Shown piece by piece: positions 49,551 to 58,587 of a DNA stretch of 64,000 nucleotides. A program made the position numbers and the translations under genes. The notes beneath the pieces were generated by a model. The model had not been told where the DNA came from. It saw only the letters and a program-made list of their open reading frames with translations, and made no database searches. Within the stretch, counting starts at the first letter, position 1; every line of letters starts with the position of its first letter. The DNA is from Cryobacterium sp. PH31-AA6. Its GTDB lineage: Bacteria; Actinomycetota; Actinomycetes; Actinomycetales; Microbacteriaceae. The stretch covers positions 30,279 to 94,278 of the forward strand of contig NZ_JASISS010000007.1 of assembly GCF_030063195.1 (NCBI RefSeq), in the 5' to 3' direction.

Positions 49551-50287
49551 CCATTTTCGGTGCTGCGATCGCCTGGATCCTCGACGCGGCGAACTATACC
49601 GGCGCCGGCGCCATCCCCGGGCGGGTGCTTGAGCACCTCGGCTTCACCTTCCTGACCCTGGTGGTGGCGTCCGCCATCGCCATCCCGTTCGGCTTCGCAA
49701 TCGGGCACACCGGGCGGGGACGCGGCCTGGCCGTTGCCGTCTCGGGTGGACTGCGCGCCATCCCGACCCTCGGCCTGTTGACGCTGGTTGCGCTCTGGAT
49801 CGGCATCGGCCTCGGCGCGCCGTACGTCGCCCTCACCGTGCTGGCGATCCCGCCGATCCTGGCCGGCGCGTACGCCGGGTTCGAGGCCATCGACCGGGGT
49901 GCGATCGACGCCGCGCGGGCGGTGGGGATGTCCGAGGCGCAGATTCTCGGCCAGGTCGAGATTCCCCTGGGTCTTCCGCTCCTGATCGGCGGACTCCGCT
50001 CCGCAGCGCTGCAGGTCGTGGCGACCGCCACCCTCGCCGCCTATGTGGCGGACTTCGGCCTCGGCCGCTACCTGTTCTCCGGCCTGAAAACCCGCGACTA
50101 CGCCCAGATGCTCGGCGGTTCGATTCTCGTCGTCGTCCTCGCCCTCGCGCTCGAGGGTATCTTCGCCATGATCCAGAGGATCGTGGTCCCCCGCGGCGTC
50201 GCAACGAGCCGCCTCCCAGTCGACCGGGCCAGGTCAGCCAGACCTCGCCCGGGGATGGAATCCGCCATCACGAAAGGAAACCGCTAA
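49547..50287 (+). CDS. compatible-solute ABC transporter, permease subunit 2
   Basis: A 246-residue permease of the OpuCD/ProW type with about six helices. The coupling region is AIDRGAIDAARAVGMSEAQI followed by QVEIPLGLPLLIGGLR. A basic C-terminal tail of some 30 residues follows the last helix. GTG start in a 4-base overlap; the stop codon TAA shares its last base with the next ATG (TAATG). Confidence 0.92.
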   Translation: MTIFGAAIAWILDAANYTGAGAIPGRVLEHLGFTFLTLVVASAIAIPFGFAIGHTGRGRGLAVAVSGGLRAIPTLGLLTLVALWIGIGLGAPYVALTVLAIPPILAGAYAGFEAIDRGAIDAARAVGMSEAQILGQVEIPLGLPLLIGGLRSAALQVVATATLAAYVADFGLGRYLFSGLKTRDYAQMLGGSILVVVLALALEGIFAMIQRIVVPRGVATSRLPVDRARSARPRPGMESAITKGNR

Positions 50288-51213
50288 TGTTCACAGTGAA
50301 AAGAGGCCGGCTCGCGGCAATCGCCGCGGTCGCGGTTGGGGCCGTCGTAGCCCTTGCAGGGTGTGCGTCCAGTGATCCGCTGGACACCGGAAGTACGTCG
50401 TCGGCCGACTCGCAGACCATCGTGGTCGGGTCCCAGGACTACTACTCCAACGAAATCATCGCCGAGATCTACGCCCAGGCCCTCGAGGCCAACGGCATCA
50501 CGGTCGACCGGCAGTTCCGGATCGGCCAGCGCGAGGTCTACCTGCCCGAGATCACGGGCGGCAAGATCGACGTCTTCCCCGAATACACGGGCAGTCTCCT
50601 GCAGGCGCTTGAGAAGACCGCTGCCGGGGGCACCGCCGACGAGACCTACGCCGAACTGGAGAAGGTTCTTCCCTCCGGGCTGCGCGTCCTCGACCGGGCG
50701 GCCGCGACCGACCAGAACTCCTGGACCGTCACGCAGGCGTTCGCCGACAAGTACAACCTCACCGACGTGGCGTCGCTGAAGAACGTCACCGAGCCGATCA
50801 CGGTCGGCGGAAACTCCGAACTCGAGACCCGGCCGTACGGGCCGACCGCGCTCAAGGAGAAATACGGCATCGACGTCGTCGGCTTCAAGCCGGTCGAGGA
50901 CGGCGGCGGGCCGCTCACCGTCAAGGCCCTCGTCGACGGTGACATCCAGCTGGCGAACATCTACACCGCCAGCCCGAACATCAAGTCGGACAACCTCGTT
51001 GCCCTGACCGACCCCGACGGGCTGTTCTTCCCCGACAACGTCGTTCCCGTCGTGTCGGAGAAGGTCGACGACAAGGCCGCCGCAGTGCTCAACAAGGTCA
51101 GCGCGGCCCTGAGTGCCGAGGACCTCGTCAGCCTCAACGCGGAAAGCGTCAACGACCAGAAATCCGCGAAGGCCATCGCGGCCGGTTGGCTGGAACAGGC
51201 CAAGCTCTTCTAG
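50287..51213 (+). CDS. glycine betaine/choline-type substrate-binding lipoprotein
   Basis: A 308-residue OpuAC/OpuCC-type binding protein. The lipoprotein signal ends in LAGC with the lipidated Cys26. The mature part starts with IVVGSQDYYSNEIIAEIYAQ, and FPEYTGSLLQAL and LADPDGLF-like segments are typical. Specific ligand (betaine, choline, carnitine) cannot be decided. ATG in a TAATG junction with the permease gene; AAAGGAAA precedes it. It would be processed by the LspA encoded at 36670. Confidence 0.93.
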   Translation: MFTVKRGRLAAIAAVAVGAVVALAGCASSDPLDTGSTSSADSQTIVVGSQDYYSNEIIAEIYAQALEANGITVDRQFRIGQREVYLPEITGGKIDVFPEYTGSLLQALEKTAAGGTADETYAELEKVLPSGLRVLDRAAATDQNSWTVTQAFADKYNLTDVASLKNVTEPITVGGNSELETRPYGPTALKEKYGIDVVGFKPVEDGGGPLTVKALVDGDIQLANIYTASPNIKSDNLVALTDPDGLFFPDNVVPVVSEKVDDKAAAVLNKVSAALSAEDLVSLNAESVNDQKSAKAIAAGWLEQAKLF

Positions 51214-51242
51214 GCCAGGCTCGTCCCGCACCAGCATGAGCG

Positions 51243-51283
51243 ACGGCGGACATTCCCAGCAGACGCGGGGGAGTGTCCGCCGT
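51243..51283. terminator. bidirectional terminator between the OpuC operon and the M56 gene
   Basis: Arms at 51243-51257 and 51269-51283 pair over 15 bases with one G-U wobble around an 11-base loop. TTT follows on the plus strand. It separates two convergent units. Confidence 0.8.
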
Positions 51284-51295
51284 TTGCGTGCGCGG

Positions 51296-52243
51296 TCAGC
51301 CGAGCAGGAGCAGGGTAGGCAGGGCGAGCAGACCCGCCGCCGCCGCGAGAACGCCGAGGCTCTGGTGCGCGGCCAGCCTCGGGGTGGCCACGACCAGTCT
51401 GCGCAGGCGCGGGGTCAGCAGGTCGAACGGATGATCGGGCCAGGCGAATGAGGTGGCATCCGGGGCATCGTCTGAACCGGTCGGACCGGGTGCCGAGCCG
51501 ACCAGCGCGATCGCCATCGCGAGGGTGCGGTCGTCGACCTGCCGCCTGGCCTGGTCGTCGGCGAGCATCTCCACCAGGAGCCCCACGGCGGTTTCGGCGC
51601 GGGTCGCGATCGGGAACCAGGGCAGTGCGCTGCGCCAGGATTTGAACGCGAGCAGCACGAGGTGATGGCGTTGCAGAAGATGCGCACGTTCGTGGGCCAC
51701 CACCGCCCGGAGCTGGTCGGCGTCGAGCAGCGTGAGCAGCCCCCTGGACAACACGGTGGCCGACGTCAACGCACCGGGAAGGCAGTACGCCACCGGGGCC
51801 GCACTGTCGATCACGCGGGTGCCGGGGCGATCGGCCAGGGGCTCGCTCAGCAGGGCGACCAGGTGGTGGTGACGGCGCCGCTGCACCTCGGCGCGGAGGA
51901 AGGTGGCCGCCAGATTGAGCAGCAGGTGCCCGGCGAGCAGCAGAGCTGCGGCCAGGGCGAAGACGTGCACGAACGGGGCCGGGACCGCCGCAGCGTCGAG
52001 GTTGCCGGTGAGGGAGCGGATGCCGTCGAGCGGGTTCGCCCCGAAGCCGAGCAGACCGAAGCCGAGCAACGCCCCGATCATCGACAGTCCTCCGGCCAGG
52101 GCGATCGACTGCCAGAGAACCAGCGCGAGCGCAGGGGAGCGGGCCGGCCACCTGGCGCGGGAGAGCAGGATCGGCAGGGGCCAGGCCAGGGCGACGGCCA
52201 GGGCCGAGAGGGCTAGCGCGGCCGCCGGCACGGCGCCTGGCAT
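51296..52243 (-). CDS. M56-family membrane metalloprotease (BlaR1/MecR1-like)
   Basis: A 315-residue membrane protein with several N-terminal helices, a zinc protease motif HERAH (near residue 183) in a cytoplasmic loop (RAVVAHERAHLLQRHH), and a last C-terminal helix. In BlaR1/MecR1 systems such a protease inactivates the partner BlaI repressor after a sensor signal. This protein lacks the extracellular penicillin-binding sensor, so the signal is unknown. The ATG at 52243 begins with the first hydrophobic segment; 50 codons of open frame upstream overlap blaI and are a shadow. It lies 16 bases after the BlaI gene, in the same operon. Confidence 0.88.
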   Translation of the reverse strand: MPGAVPAAALALSALAVALAWPLPILLSRARWPARSPALALVLWQSIALAGGLSMIGALLGFGLLGFGANPLDGIRSLTGNLDAAAVPAPFVHVFALAAALLLAGHLLLNLAATFLRAEVQRRRHHHLVALLSEPLADRPGTRVIDSAAPVAYCLPGALTSATVLSRGLLTLLDADQLRAVVAHERAHLLQRHHLVLLAFKSWRSALPWFPIATRAETAVGLLVEMLADDQARRQVDDRTLAMAIALVGSAPGPTGSDDAPDATSFAWPDHPFDLLTPRLRRLVVATPRLAAHQSLGVLAAAAGLLALPTLLLLG

Positions 52244-52259
52244 CGCGTTGGTCGGGTTC

Positions 52260-52655
52260 TCACGAGCCCGATCGATCGCCGGTTGTTGAGACGCTGAGCA
52301 GGCGACGCAGGCTGTCGGCCTCCTGCGGGCTGACGTTGCCGATGAAGCGGGCCAACGCGGCCTGGCGGTCCGGCGCGGAACCGAGGGCCTCATGCATCAG
52401 TTCCGCGGTGTGTTCGGCCCGGGTCGTCACCGCCCGGTACAGGTGCGGACGGCTGTCGCGGTCCCGGGTGACGAAGCCCTTCTTCTCGAGCCGGGACAAC
52501 ACCGTGAGCACCGTGGTCGTGGCCAGGGGCTTGCTGCTTGCCGCCGCGGCAGCCGGGGAGAGCAAACGGTCGCGCAACTCGTTCGCGGGCAGCGACTGGC
52601 CGGACTCCCAGAGCACGTCCATCAGCAAACGCTCAAGCACACCGAGATTACCCAT
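52260..52655 (-). CDS. blaI: BlaI/MecI/CopY-family repressor
   Basis: A 131-residue winged-helix repressor. The family signature is LERLLMDVLWESGQSLPANE, with VLTVLSRLEKKGFVTRDRDSRPHLYRA as recognition region. BlaI dimers bind palindromes and are removed by the partner M56 protease. Two clear palindromes lie 31-73 bases upstream, between this gene and cydA, so it likely represses both its own operon and the cyd operon. ATG start with a poor ribosome binding site. Confidence 0.92.
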   Translation of the reverse strand: MGNLGVLERLLMDVLWESGQSLPANELRDRLLSPAAAAASSKPLATTTVLTVLSRLEKKGFVTRDRDSRPHLYRAVTTRAEHTAELMHEALGSAPDRQAALARFIGNVSPQEADSLRRLLSVSTTGDRSGS

Positions 52656-52685
52656 GGCGGCAGTTTACCGCCGCTCACCGACATG

Positions 52686-52728
52686 TTCTACGTTGTGTAG
52701 AAGTGTAGTCTTCTACGTACCGTAGAAG
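52686..52728. promoter_or_regulatory. BlaI operator pair between blaI and cydA
   Basis: Two perfect dyads share the same half-site: TTCTAC-N5-GTAGAA at 52686-52702, and CTTCTAC-N5-GTAGAAG at 52710-52728. Their centres are 25 bases apart. A third dyad, GTAGAAG-N6-CTTCTAC (52697-52716), bridges them. TAGTCT (52706-52711), a likely -10 of cydA, lies inside the array, so binding should block transcription. The spacing and symmetry fit cooperative BlaI dimers. Confidence 0.85.
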
Positions 52729-52748
52729 AGCAGTTGCCTGGAGGACGC

Positions 52749-54161
52749 ATGAACGAATGGCTGGATCCCTTACTCCTGTCGAGGTGGCAATTCGGCCTGA
52801 CGACGGTGTACCACTTCCTCTTCGTCCCGCTCACCATCGGGCTCGCCCTGACCGTCGCGATCTTCCAGTCCGTCTGGGTGCGCACGGACAAGGCAAGGTA
52901 CCTTCAGCTCACCCATTTCTTCGGCAAGATCTTCCTGATCAATTTCGCCATGGGCGTCGTGACCGGGATCGTGCAGGAGTTCCAGTTCGGCATGAACTGG
53001 TCCACCTATTCGCGGTTCGTCGGCGACGTCTTCGGGGCGCCGCTCGCCTTCGAGGGCATTGTGGCGTTCTTCCTCGAGGCCACCTTCATCGGACTCTGGA
53101 TCTTCGGCTGGGACAAGCTTCCCCGGGGGCTGCACCTCGCCACGATCTGGCTCACCGCGGTGGGTTCGATCGCGTCGGCCTACTTCATCCTCGCCGCCAA
53201 TGCGTTCATGCAGAACCCGATCGCGTTCCGAATCAATGAGACCAGGGGACGGGCAGAACTCACCGACATCGGCGAGCTGCTGACGAACCCGATCGCGCTC
53301 GCGTCCTTTCCGCACACGATCTTCGCCTCGTTCATGGTGTCGGCAGGGCTGATCATCTCCGTTGCGGCCTGGCACCTGTACCGCAAGCAGCACGCCGACA
53401 CCATGCGCCCCGCGCTCAAGTTCGGGATGTGGATGATGGTCATCTCCGGCGCGCTCACCACCTTCTTCGGCGATTCCCTGAGCCTGGCCATGACCGCCGC
53501 CCAGCCGATGAAGATGGCCGCGGCCGAGGCGATGTACAAGACGGCGACCGGCGCGGACGCATCCTTCTCGATCTTCACCCTCGGCACGCCGGATGGCGTG
53601 AGCGAACTGTTCTCCGTGCGGATCCCGTACCTGTTGTCCTTCCTGTCGACCCACACCCTCGACGGCACCGTCGAAGGCATCAACAACCTCCAGGCGCAGT
53701 ATGTGGGGCTCTACGGCCCCGGCGACTACACCCCGACCATTTGGATCACCTACTGGGCGTTCCGCTGGATGATCGGCCTCGGCATCGCGCACATCCTCGT
53801 CGCCGTCGTCGGCCTCTGGCTCACCCGCGGCGGTCGGACCCCGACGGCCACCTGGGTCTGGAAGGTCGCGATCTGGTCCTTCCCGTTCTCGCTCGCGTCG
53901 ATGAGCGTCGGCTGGATCTTCACCGAGATGGGGCGGCAACCCTGGCTCGTCTTCGGGCTGTTGAAGACGGAGTCCGGGGTGTCACCGAACGTCTCCGGCC
54001 TCGAGATCCTGATCTCCCTGATCGCGTTCACCCTGATCTACGGCGTTCTCGCCGTGGTGGAGTTCCGGCTGATCCTCCGCGCGGTCCAGCAGGGCCCTGA
54101 GGATGCCCCGGTACCCGATCCGCTCACCGGTGAAACCCCCCAACGTGTCACGATCTACTAG
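52749..54161 (+). CDS. cydA: cytochrome bd ubiquinol/menaquinol oxidase subunit I
   Basis: A 470-residue, nine-helix membrane subunit carrying haems b558, b595 and d. It oxidises quinol and reduces oxygen to water without pumping protons. The N-terminal SRWQFGLTTVYHFLFVPLTI contains His22, a haem ligand; MGRQPWLVFG is the quinol-site GRQPW motif. It has a short Q loop, as is usual for Gram-positives. ATG at 52749 with GGAGG upstream; an in-frame start at 52734 lacks one. First gene of cydABDC, downstream of the BlaI operators. Confidence 0.97.
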   Translation: MNEWLDPLLLSRWQFGLTTVYHFLFVPLTIGLALTVAIFQSVWVRTDKARYLQLTHFFGKIFLINFAMGVVTGIVQEFQFGMNWSTYSRFVGDVFGAPLAFEGIVAFFLEATFIGLWIFGWDKLPRGLHLATIWLTAVGSIASAYFILAANAFMQNPIAFRINETRGRAELTDIGELLTNPIALASFPHTIFASFMVSAGLIISVAAWHLYRKQHADTMRPALKFGMWMMVISGALTTFFGDSLSLAMTAAQPMKMAAAEAMYKTATGADASFSIFTLGTPDGVSELFSVRIPYLLSFLSTHTLDGTVEGINNLQAQYVGLYGPGDYTPTIWITYWAFRWMIGLGIAHILVAVVGLWLTRGGRTPTATWVWKVAIWSFPFSLASMSVGWIFTEMGRQPWLVFGLLKTESGVSPNVSGLEILISLIAFTLIYGVLAVVEFRLILRAVQQGPEDAPVPDPLTGETPQRVTIY

Positions 54162-54170
54162 GAGCATCTG

Positions 54171-55175
54171 ATGGAACTCAACATCCTCTGGTTCTGGATC
54201 ATCGCGGCGATGTTCATCGGCTATTTCGTGCTCGACGGGTTCGACTTCGGTGTCGGCATGTCGCTTCCCTTCCTCGGCCGCGATGACACCGACCGCCGGG
54301 TGCTGATCAACACCATCGGACCGGTCTGGGACCTCAACGAGACCTGGGTGATCGTGGCCGGAGCCTCCCTGTTCGCGGCGTTCCCCGAGTGGTACGCGAC
54401 CATGTTCAGCGGTTTCTACCTCGCCCTGCTCCTGATCCTGCTCGCACTCATCGTGCGCGGGGTGTCGTTCGAATACCGGCACCAGCGGCCGGAATCCGAG
54501 TGGAAGAAGTGGTTCGACGGCATGATCGTGGTCGGCAGCGCCGTGCCCGCCCTGCTCTGGGGCGTCGCCTTCGCCAACGTCGTGCAGGGCGTGCGGCTCG
54601 ACGCCGCGCACAACTACATCGGCAGCTTCTTCGACCTGCTCAACCCGTACGCCCTGCTCGGCGGGGTCACCACCCTGCTGCTCTTCTTCACCCACGGGAT
54701 CGTCTTCGTGTCGCTGAAGACCGAGGGGGACATTCGCGAGCGGGCCAGGAAACTCGCCGTGCGGTCAGGGCTCATCACGATCGTCGTTGCGGCCTCGTTC
54801 CTGCTCTGGACGGTGCTCGCCTTCGGCAGCCTGTTCACCGCAGTGTTCGCCGCGCTGGCCGCCGTCGCCCTGATCGGATCGTTCCTCATGAACCTCCGGG
54901 GCTCGGAAGGCTGGGCGTTCACGCTGATGGCCGTCACGATCGGACTGGCCGTGCTCACCCTCTTCGCCTCCCTGTTCCCCGACGTGATGCCGGCCAGCAA
55001 CGACCCGGCGAACAGTCTGACGATCGCGAACGCCTCGTCGACCCCGTACACCCTGCAGGTGATGAGCTGGACCGCCCTGATCGCGGCCCCGGTCATCTTC
55101 CTCTACCAGGGCTGGACCTACTGGGTGTTGCGCAAGCGGGTCAGCCGCGGCACCATCGAAGCCGCCACGCACTAG
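54171..55175 (+). CDS. cydB: cytochrome bd oxidase subunit II
   Basis: A 334-residue membrane subunit that pairs with CydA. Signature segments are WFWIIAAMFIGYFVLDGFDF, FGVGMSLPFLGRDD, GPVWDLNETWVIVAGASLFA and FPEWYATMFSGFYLAL. ATG ten bases after cydA with AGGAG upstream. Second gene of the cyd operon. Confidence 0.97.
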   Translation: MELNILWFWIIAAMFIGYFVLDGFDFGVGMSLPFLGRDDTDRRVLINTIGPVWDLNETWVIVAGASLFAAFPEWYATMFSGFYLALLLILLALIVRGVSFEYRHQRPESEWKKWFDGMIVVGSAVPALLWGVAFANVVQGVRLDAAHNYIGSFFDLLNPYALLGGVTTLLLFFTHGIVFVSLKTEGDIRERARKLAVRSGLITIVVAASFLLWTVLAFGSLFTAVFAALAAVALIGSFLMNLRGSEGWAFTLMAVTIGLAVLTLFASLFPDVMPASNDPANSLTIANASSTPYTLQVMSWTALIAAPVIFLYQGWTYWVLRKRVSRGTIEAATH

Positions 55176-55234
55176 CCCGGCCTCCGACCAGCCGCCGCCA
55201 ACCAACCGCCTCCGACCAAACCAACGAATCGTCA

Positions 55235-56878
55235 ATGCGACCCCTCGACCCTCGGCTTCTCCGCTATGCCTCCGCCGCACGCTGGTTCCTGCTGGTCGGG
55301 GCCGTGCTCGGCCTCGCGCAGACTCTCGTCGTCGTGGCATTCGCCTGGCTGCTCAGCCAGACGATCAGCCTCGCCGTGCTGGGGCGGGACCCGGCCGAGC
55401 TCGCGCCGACGATCGGCGCCCTGGCCGCGGTGATCGTCGCCAGGGCGGTTCTGGTCTGGCTGCTTGAGGTGGCCGCAAGCCGCGGTGCCGCATCGGTCAA
55501 GAGCCAGCTGCGCGCCCGGGTGCTCGAGCGCCTCGCCGAGCGCGGCCCCGACTGGCTGGCGGCCAGGCAGAGCGCCGGCGTGGCCACCCTGGTCGGGCAG
55601 GGCCTCGACGCCCTCGACAACTACTTCGCACGGTACCTGCCCCAGCTGCTCCTGGCCGGAATCGCCACCCCGATCCTGGTACTGGTGATGCTCTGGCAGG
55701 ACCTGCCGAGCGGGATCACCGTGATCGTGGTGCTGCCCTTCATCCCCCTGTTCATGGTGCTGATCGGCCAGGCGACGCAGGCCGTGCAACGTGCGCAGTG
55801 GGACGCGCTGCAGCGACTCGGCGTCGGCTTCCTCGATCTCGTCGGCGGGCTCGCCACGCTCAAGATCTTCGGCCGGGAGTCGCGCCAGTCCGACCGGCTG
55901 CGCGCCATCACGGAGGATTACCGGGGCCGCACAATGAAGGTGCTGCGGGTCTCGTTCCTCAGCGGTTTCGTGCTCGAGCTCGGCGCCAGCCTCTCCGTCG
56001 CCCTCGTCGCGGTGTCGGTCGGCCTGCGCCTGGTCGACGGTTCCCTGCAACTCGGCGTCGGATTGTTCGTGCTGCTGCTCGCCCCGGAAGCCTTCCTCCC
56101 GGTGCGGCAGGTCGGCGCACAGTTCCACGCTGCGGCCGACGGGCTGGCCGTCGCGGAGGACGTCTTCGCGATCCTCGACGCGGAGCCAGGCGGGTTCGGC
56201 ACCACCGTAGCCTCCGCCCCGGACCCTGCCACGATCGCCGCGACGGCCGCACTGCGTTTCGACCGGGTCAGCGTGCGCCGGCCGGCCGCCGTGCCCGGCC
56301 CGGAGCTCTCGGCCGTTTTCCCTCCCGGCCGGCTCACGGTCATCCGTGGTGCGAGCGGGGCCGGCAAGTCGACGCTGATCGCCGCGCTGCAGGGGTTCGT
56401 GCCGTTCGACGGCACGATCAGCCTCGGCGAGTGCACGGTCACCGCCGGCACCCCGCGCCCCTGGCTGGCCTGGGCGGGTCAGCGCCCCGGCCTGCTGGCC
56501 GGCACGATCGCCGACAATATCGCCCTGGGGGAGTCGGCCGCTGACCCGGCACTGGTGCGCCTCTCGCTCAGGGATGCCGGCGCAGGCGACCTGGACCCGG
56601 AGACCCGGCTCGGCGTCAACGGAGACGGCCTTTCCGGAGGACAGGCGCAACGGGTGGCGGCCGCGCGGGCAATCTACCGAACCCGGCTGCACGGCTGCAA
56701 CGTTCTCGTGCTCGACGAGCCCAGCTCCGCCCTGGACCCCGAAGCCGAGGGTCACCTCGTCTCCGGGCTTCGCCGACTCGCCGCCGAGGGGCACATCGTG
56801 ATCGTGGTGAGCCACCGACCCGTGCTGCAGGGCGCCGCAGACCAGGTCGTCGACCTCGGCGAGGCGGCCCATGTCTGA
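55235..56878 (+). CDS. cydD: thiol reductant ABC exporter subunit CydD
   Basis: A 547-residue ABC exporter half, membrane domain followed by ATPase, that exports cysteine/glutathione-type thiols needed for cytochrome bd assembly. Walker A is GASGAGKSTLIAAL, the signature is LSGGQAQRVAAARAIY, and LVLDEPSSALDPEAEG holds Walker B. The ATG at 55235 starts just before the first helix; the 280 codons of open frame upstream are a shadow of cydB. The gap to cydB is 59 bases and the ribosome binding site is weak. The last eight bases overlap cydC. Confidence 0.94.
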   Translation: MRPLDPRLLRYASAARWFLLVGAVLGLAQTLVVVAFAWLLSQTISLAVLGRDPAELAPTIGALAAVIVARAVLVWLLEVAASRGAASVKSQLRARVLERLAERGPDWLAARQSAGVATLVGQGLDALDNYFARYLPQLLLAGIATPILVLVMLWQDLPSGITVIVVLPFIPLFMVLIGQATQAVQRAQWDALQRLGVGFLDLVGGLATLKIFGRESRQSDRLRAITEDYRGRTMKVLRVSFLSGFVLELGASLSVALVAVSVGLRLVDGSLQLGVGLFVLLLAPEAFLPVRQVGAQFHAAADGLAVAEDVFAILDAEPGGFGTTVASAPDPATIAATAALRFDRVSVRRPAAVPGPELSAVFPPGRLTVIRGASGAGKSTLIAALQGFVPFDGTISLGECTVTAGTPRPWLAWAGQRPGLLAGTIADNIALGESAADPALVRLSLRDAGAGDLDPETRLGVNGDGLSGGQAQRVAAARAIYRTRLHGCNVLVLDEPSSALDPEAEGHLVSGLRRLAAEGHIVIVVSHRPVLQGAADQVVDLGEAAHV

Positions 56879-58538
56879 GGCCCGTATCCGGCGCGCCACC
56901 CTGGCGATCCTTCGACTGGCGCAGCCGCGGGCGCGCTGGTTTCTGCCCGGGCTCGCGGCCGGCGTTGCCAGCGCGGTCTGTGCGGTGGCGCTGCTGGCGA
57001 CCTCAGCCTGGCTGATCACCCGGGCTGCGGAACAGCCGCCCATCCTCTATCTGTCGATGGCCGTCGTCGGCGTCCGGGCGTTCGCCCTCGGCCGGTCCGC
57101 GTTCCGGTACCTGGACCGGCTGACCAGCCATGACGCCGCCTTCCGTCAGCTTTCCCTCCTCCGCGTCGGGGTGTTCTCCCGGATTGTTCCGCTGGCTCCG
57201 GCGGGGCTCGCCGACACCGGCAGGGGCGAGCTGCTCAGCCGACTCGTACGTGACGTGGATGCCCTGCAGGACCTGCCGTTGCGGGTCGTCCAGCCGTTGG
57301 CGACCGCCGGCATCGTCGCCGCCGTGAGCGTGATCGGCGTGTGGAGCGTGCAGCCCCTGGCCGGACTCACCCTGCTGCTCAGCCTCGTCGTCGCCGGGCT
57401 GCTCGGCACGCTCGGATCGGGGCTGCTCGCTGCCAGGGCAGAGCGCGAGCTCGCTCCACTCCGCGGCAGCCTCACCGGCCAGGTGCTGGAGGTCGTCGAG
57501 AACCTCGATGTGCTCACCGCGTTCGGCGCGTTGCCGGCCCGCCTGGCCGCCGTCCGACGGGCCGACGAACTGCTCCGGAGGGCGACCCTTCGCCGGTCCC
57601 TGGGCGTCGGCGTTCAGGGGGCCGTGCTGTCCCTGTTCGCGGGCGTCGCCACGGTTGCCGCCCTGGTGGCCGGCATCCCGGTACTGGCAGGCCCCGCATT
57701 TGCCGTGATCGTGCTTGTGCCGATGGCCGTCTTCGAGGTGTTCGGCGCGGTGCCGGCCGCCCTCGGCGCCTGGCGTGAGGTTCGATCCAGCGCCGAACGC
57801 GTTGCGACGGCCGTGCCGGCGGAGGTCCCTGGCGAAATCCCGGTTGAGATTCCCGATCAGATTCACGTCGACCGCCCGGCCGCGCGGAACGGCGCGACCG
57901 TCCTGGAACTGACCGACCTCGGCGCAAGCTGGCCGGGAGCGGATGCCCCCGCGGTCACCGGCGTCTCCCTGCGTCTGGCCCCCGGCGACCGGGTTCACCT
58001 GGCCGGGCCGAGCGGGTCGGGCAAGACCACCCTGGCGCAGACCCTGGTGCGTTTTCTCGACTACTCCGGGTCGTACACGCTCGGCGGGGTCGAGGCGCGA
58101 CTGCTGCCCCAGACGGAGGTGCGCTCGGTGGTCGGGCTCTGCGAGCAGCGGCCCTGGCTCTTCGACGACAGCATCCGGCAGAACCTGCTCTTCGCCAGGG
58201 ACACCGCGACCGACGAGGACCTGTTGGCCGTGATCGATCGCGTCGGCCTGGCCGAGTGGGCGACGGCGCGGGGCGGACTGGATGCGCGGGTCGGCGAGCG
58301 AGGCGCGCTGGTCTCGGGCGGGCAGGCCCAGCGAATCGCCCTGGCCAGGGCGCTCCTGGCTGACTTCCCGGTGCTCGTGGTCGACGAGCCCACCGCGAAC
58401 GTAGACGAGGAACAGGGCGACCGGCTCGTCCGGGACATCCTGACCACGGCCGCCGAGGACGGCCGGGCGGTACTGCTCATCTCCCATACGAGTGTGCCGG
58501 ACGCACTGATCACCGCACGGGTGACCCTCGGGGGATAG
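56871..58538 (+). CDS. cydC: thiol reductant ABC exporter subunit CydC
   Basis: A 555-residue ABC exporter half that works with CydD. Six membrane helices in the first 300 residues (SAVCAVALLATSAWLITRAA is the typical CydC start), then Walker A GPSGSGKTTLAQTL, the signature VSGGQAQRIALARALL and Walker B VLVVDEPTANVD. ATG overlaps cydD by eight bases, so expression is coupled. Last gene of cydABDC. Confidence 0.95.
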   Translation: MSEARIRRATLAILRLAQPRARWFLPGLAAGVASAVCAVALLATSAWLITRAAEQPPILYLSMAVVGVRAFALGRSAFRYLDRLTSHDAAFRQLSLLRVGVFSRIVPLAPAGLADTGRGELLSRLVRDVDALQDLPLRVVQPLATAGIVAAVSVIGVWSVQPLAGLTLLLSLVVAGLLGTLGSGLLAARAERELAPLRGSLTGQVLEVVENLDVLTAFGALPARLAAVRRADELLRRATLRRSLGVGVQGAVLSLFAGVATVAALVAGIPVLAGPAFAVIVLVPMAVFEVFGAVPAALGAWREVRSSAERVATAVPAEVPGEIPVEIPDQIHVDRPAARNGATVLELTDLGASWPGADAPAVTGVSLRLAPGDRVHLAGPSGSGKTTLAQTLVRFLDYSGSYTLGGVEARLLPQTEVRSVVGLCEQRPWLFDDSIRQNLLFARDTATDEDLLAVIDRVGLAEWATARGGLDARVGERGALVSGGQAQRIALARALLADFPVLVVDEPTANVDEEQGDRLVRDILTTAAEDGRAVLLISHTSVPDALITARVTLGG

Positions 58539-58575
58539 TCGCCGCCCGCGGCATGCCGCAGGCGTCCTTCCCACC

Positions 58576-58581
58576 TAGGCT
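58576..58581 (+). promoter_or_regulatory. -10 element, leaderless promoter of pabB
   Basis: TAGGCT ends six bases before the GTG at 58588 with no ribosome binding site between. Confidence 0.6.
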
Positions 58582-58587
58582 GGTGGC

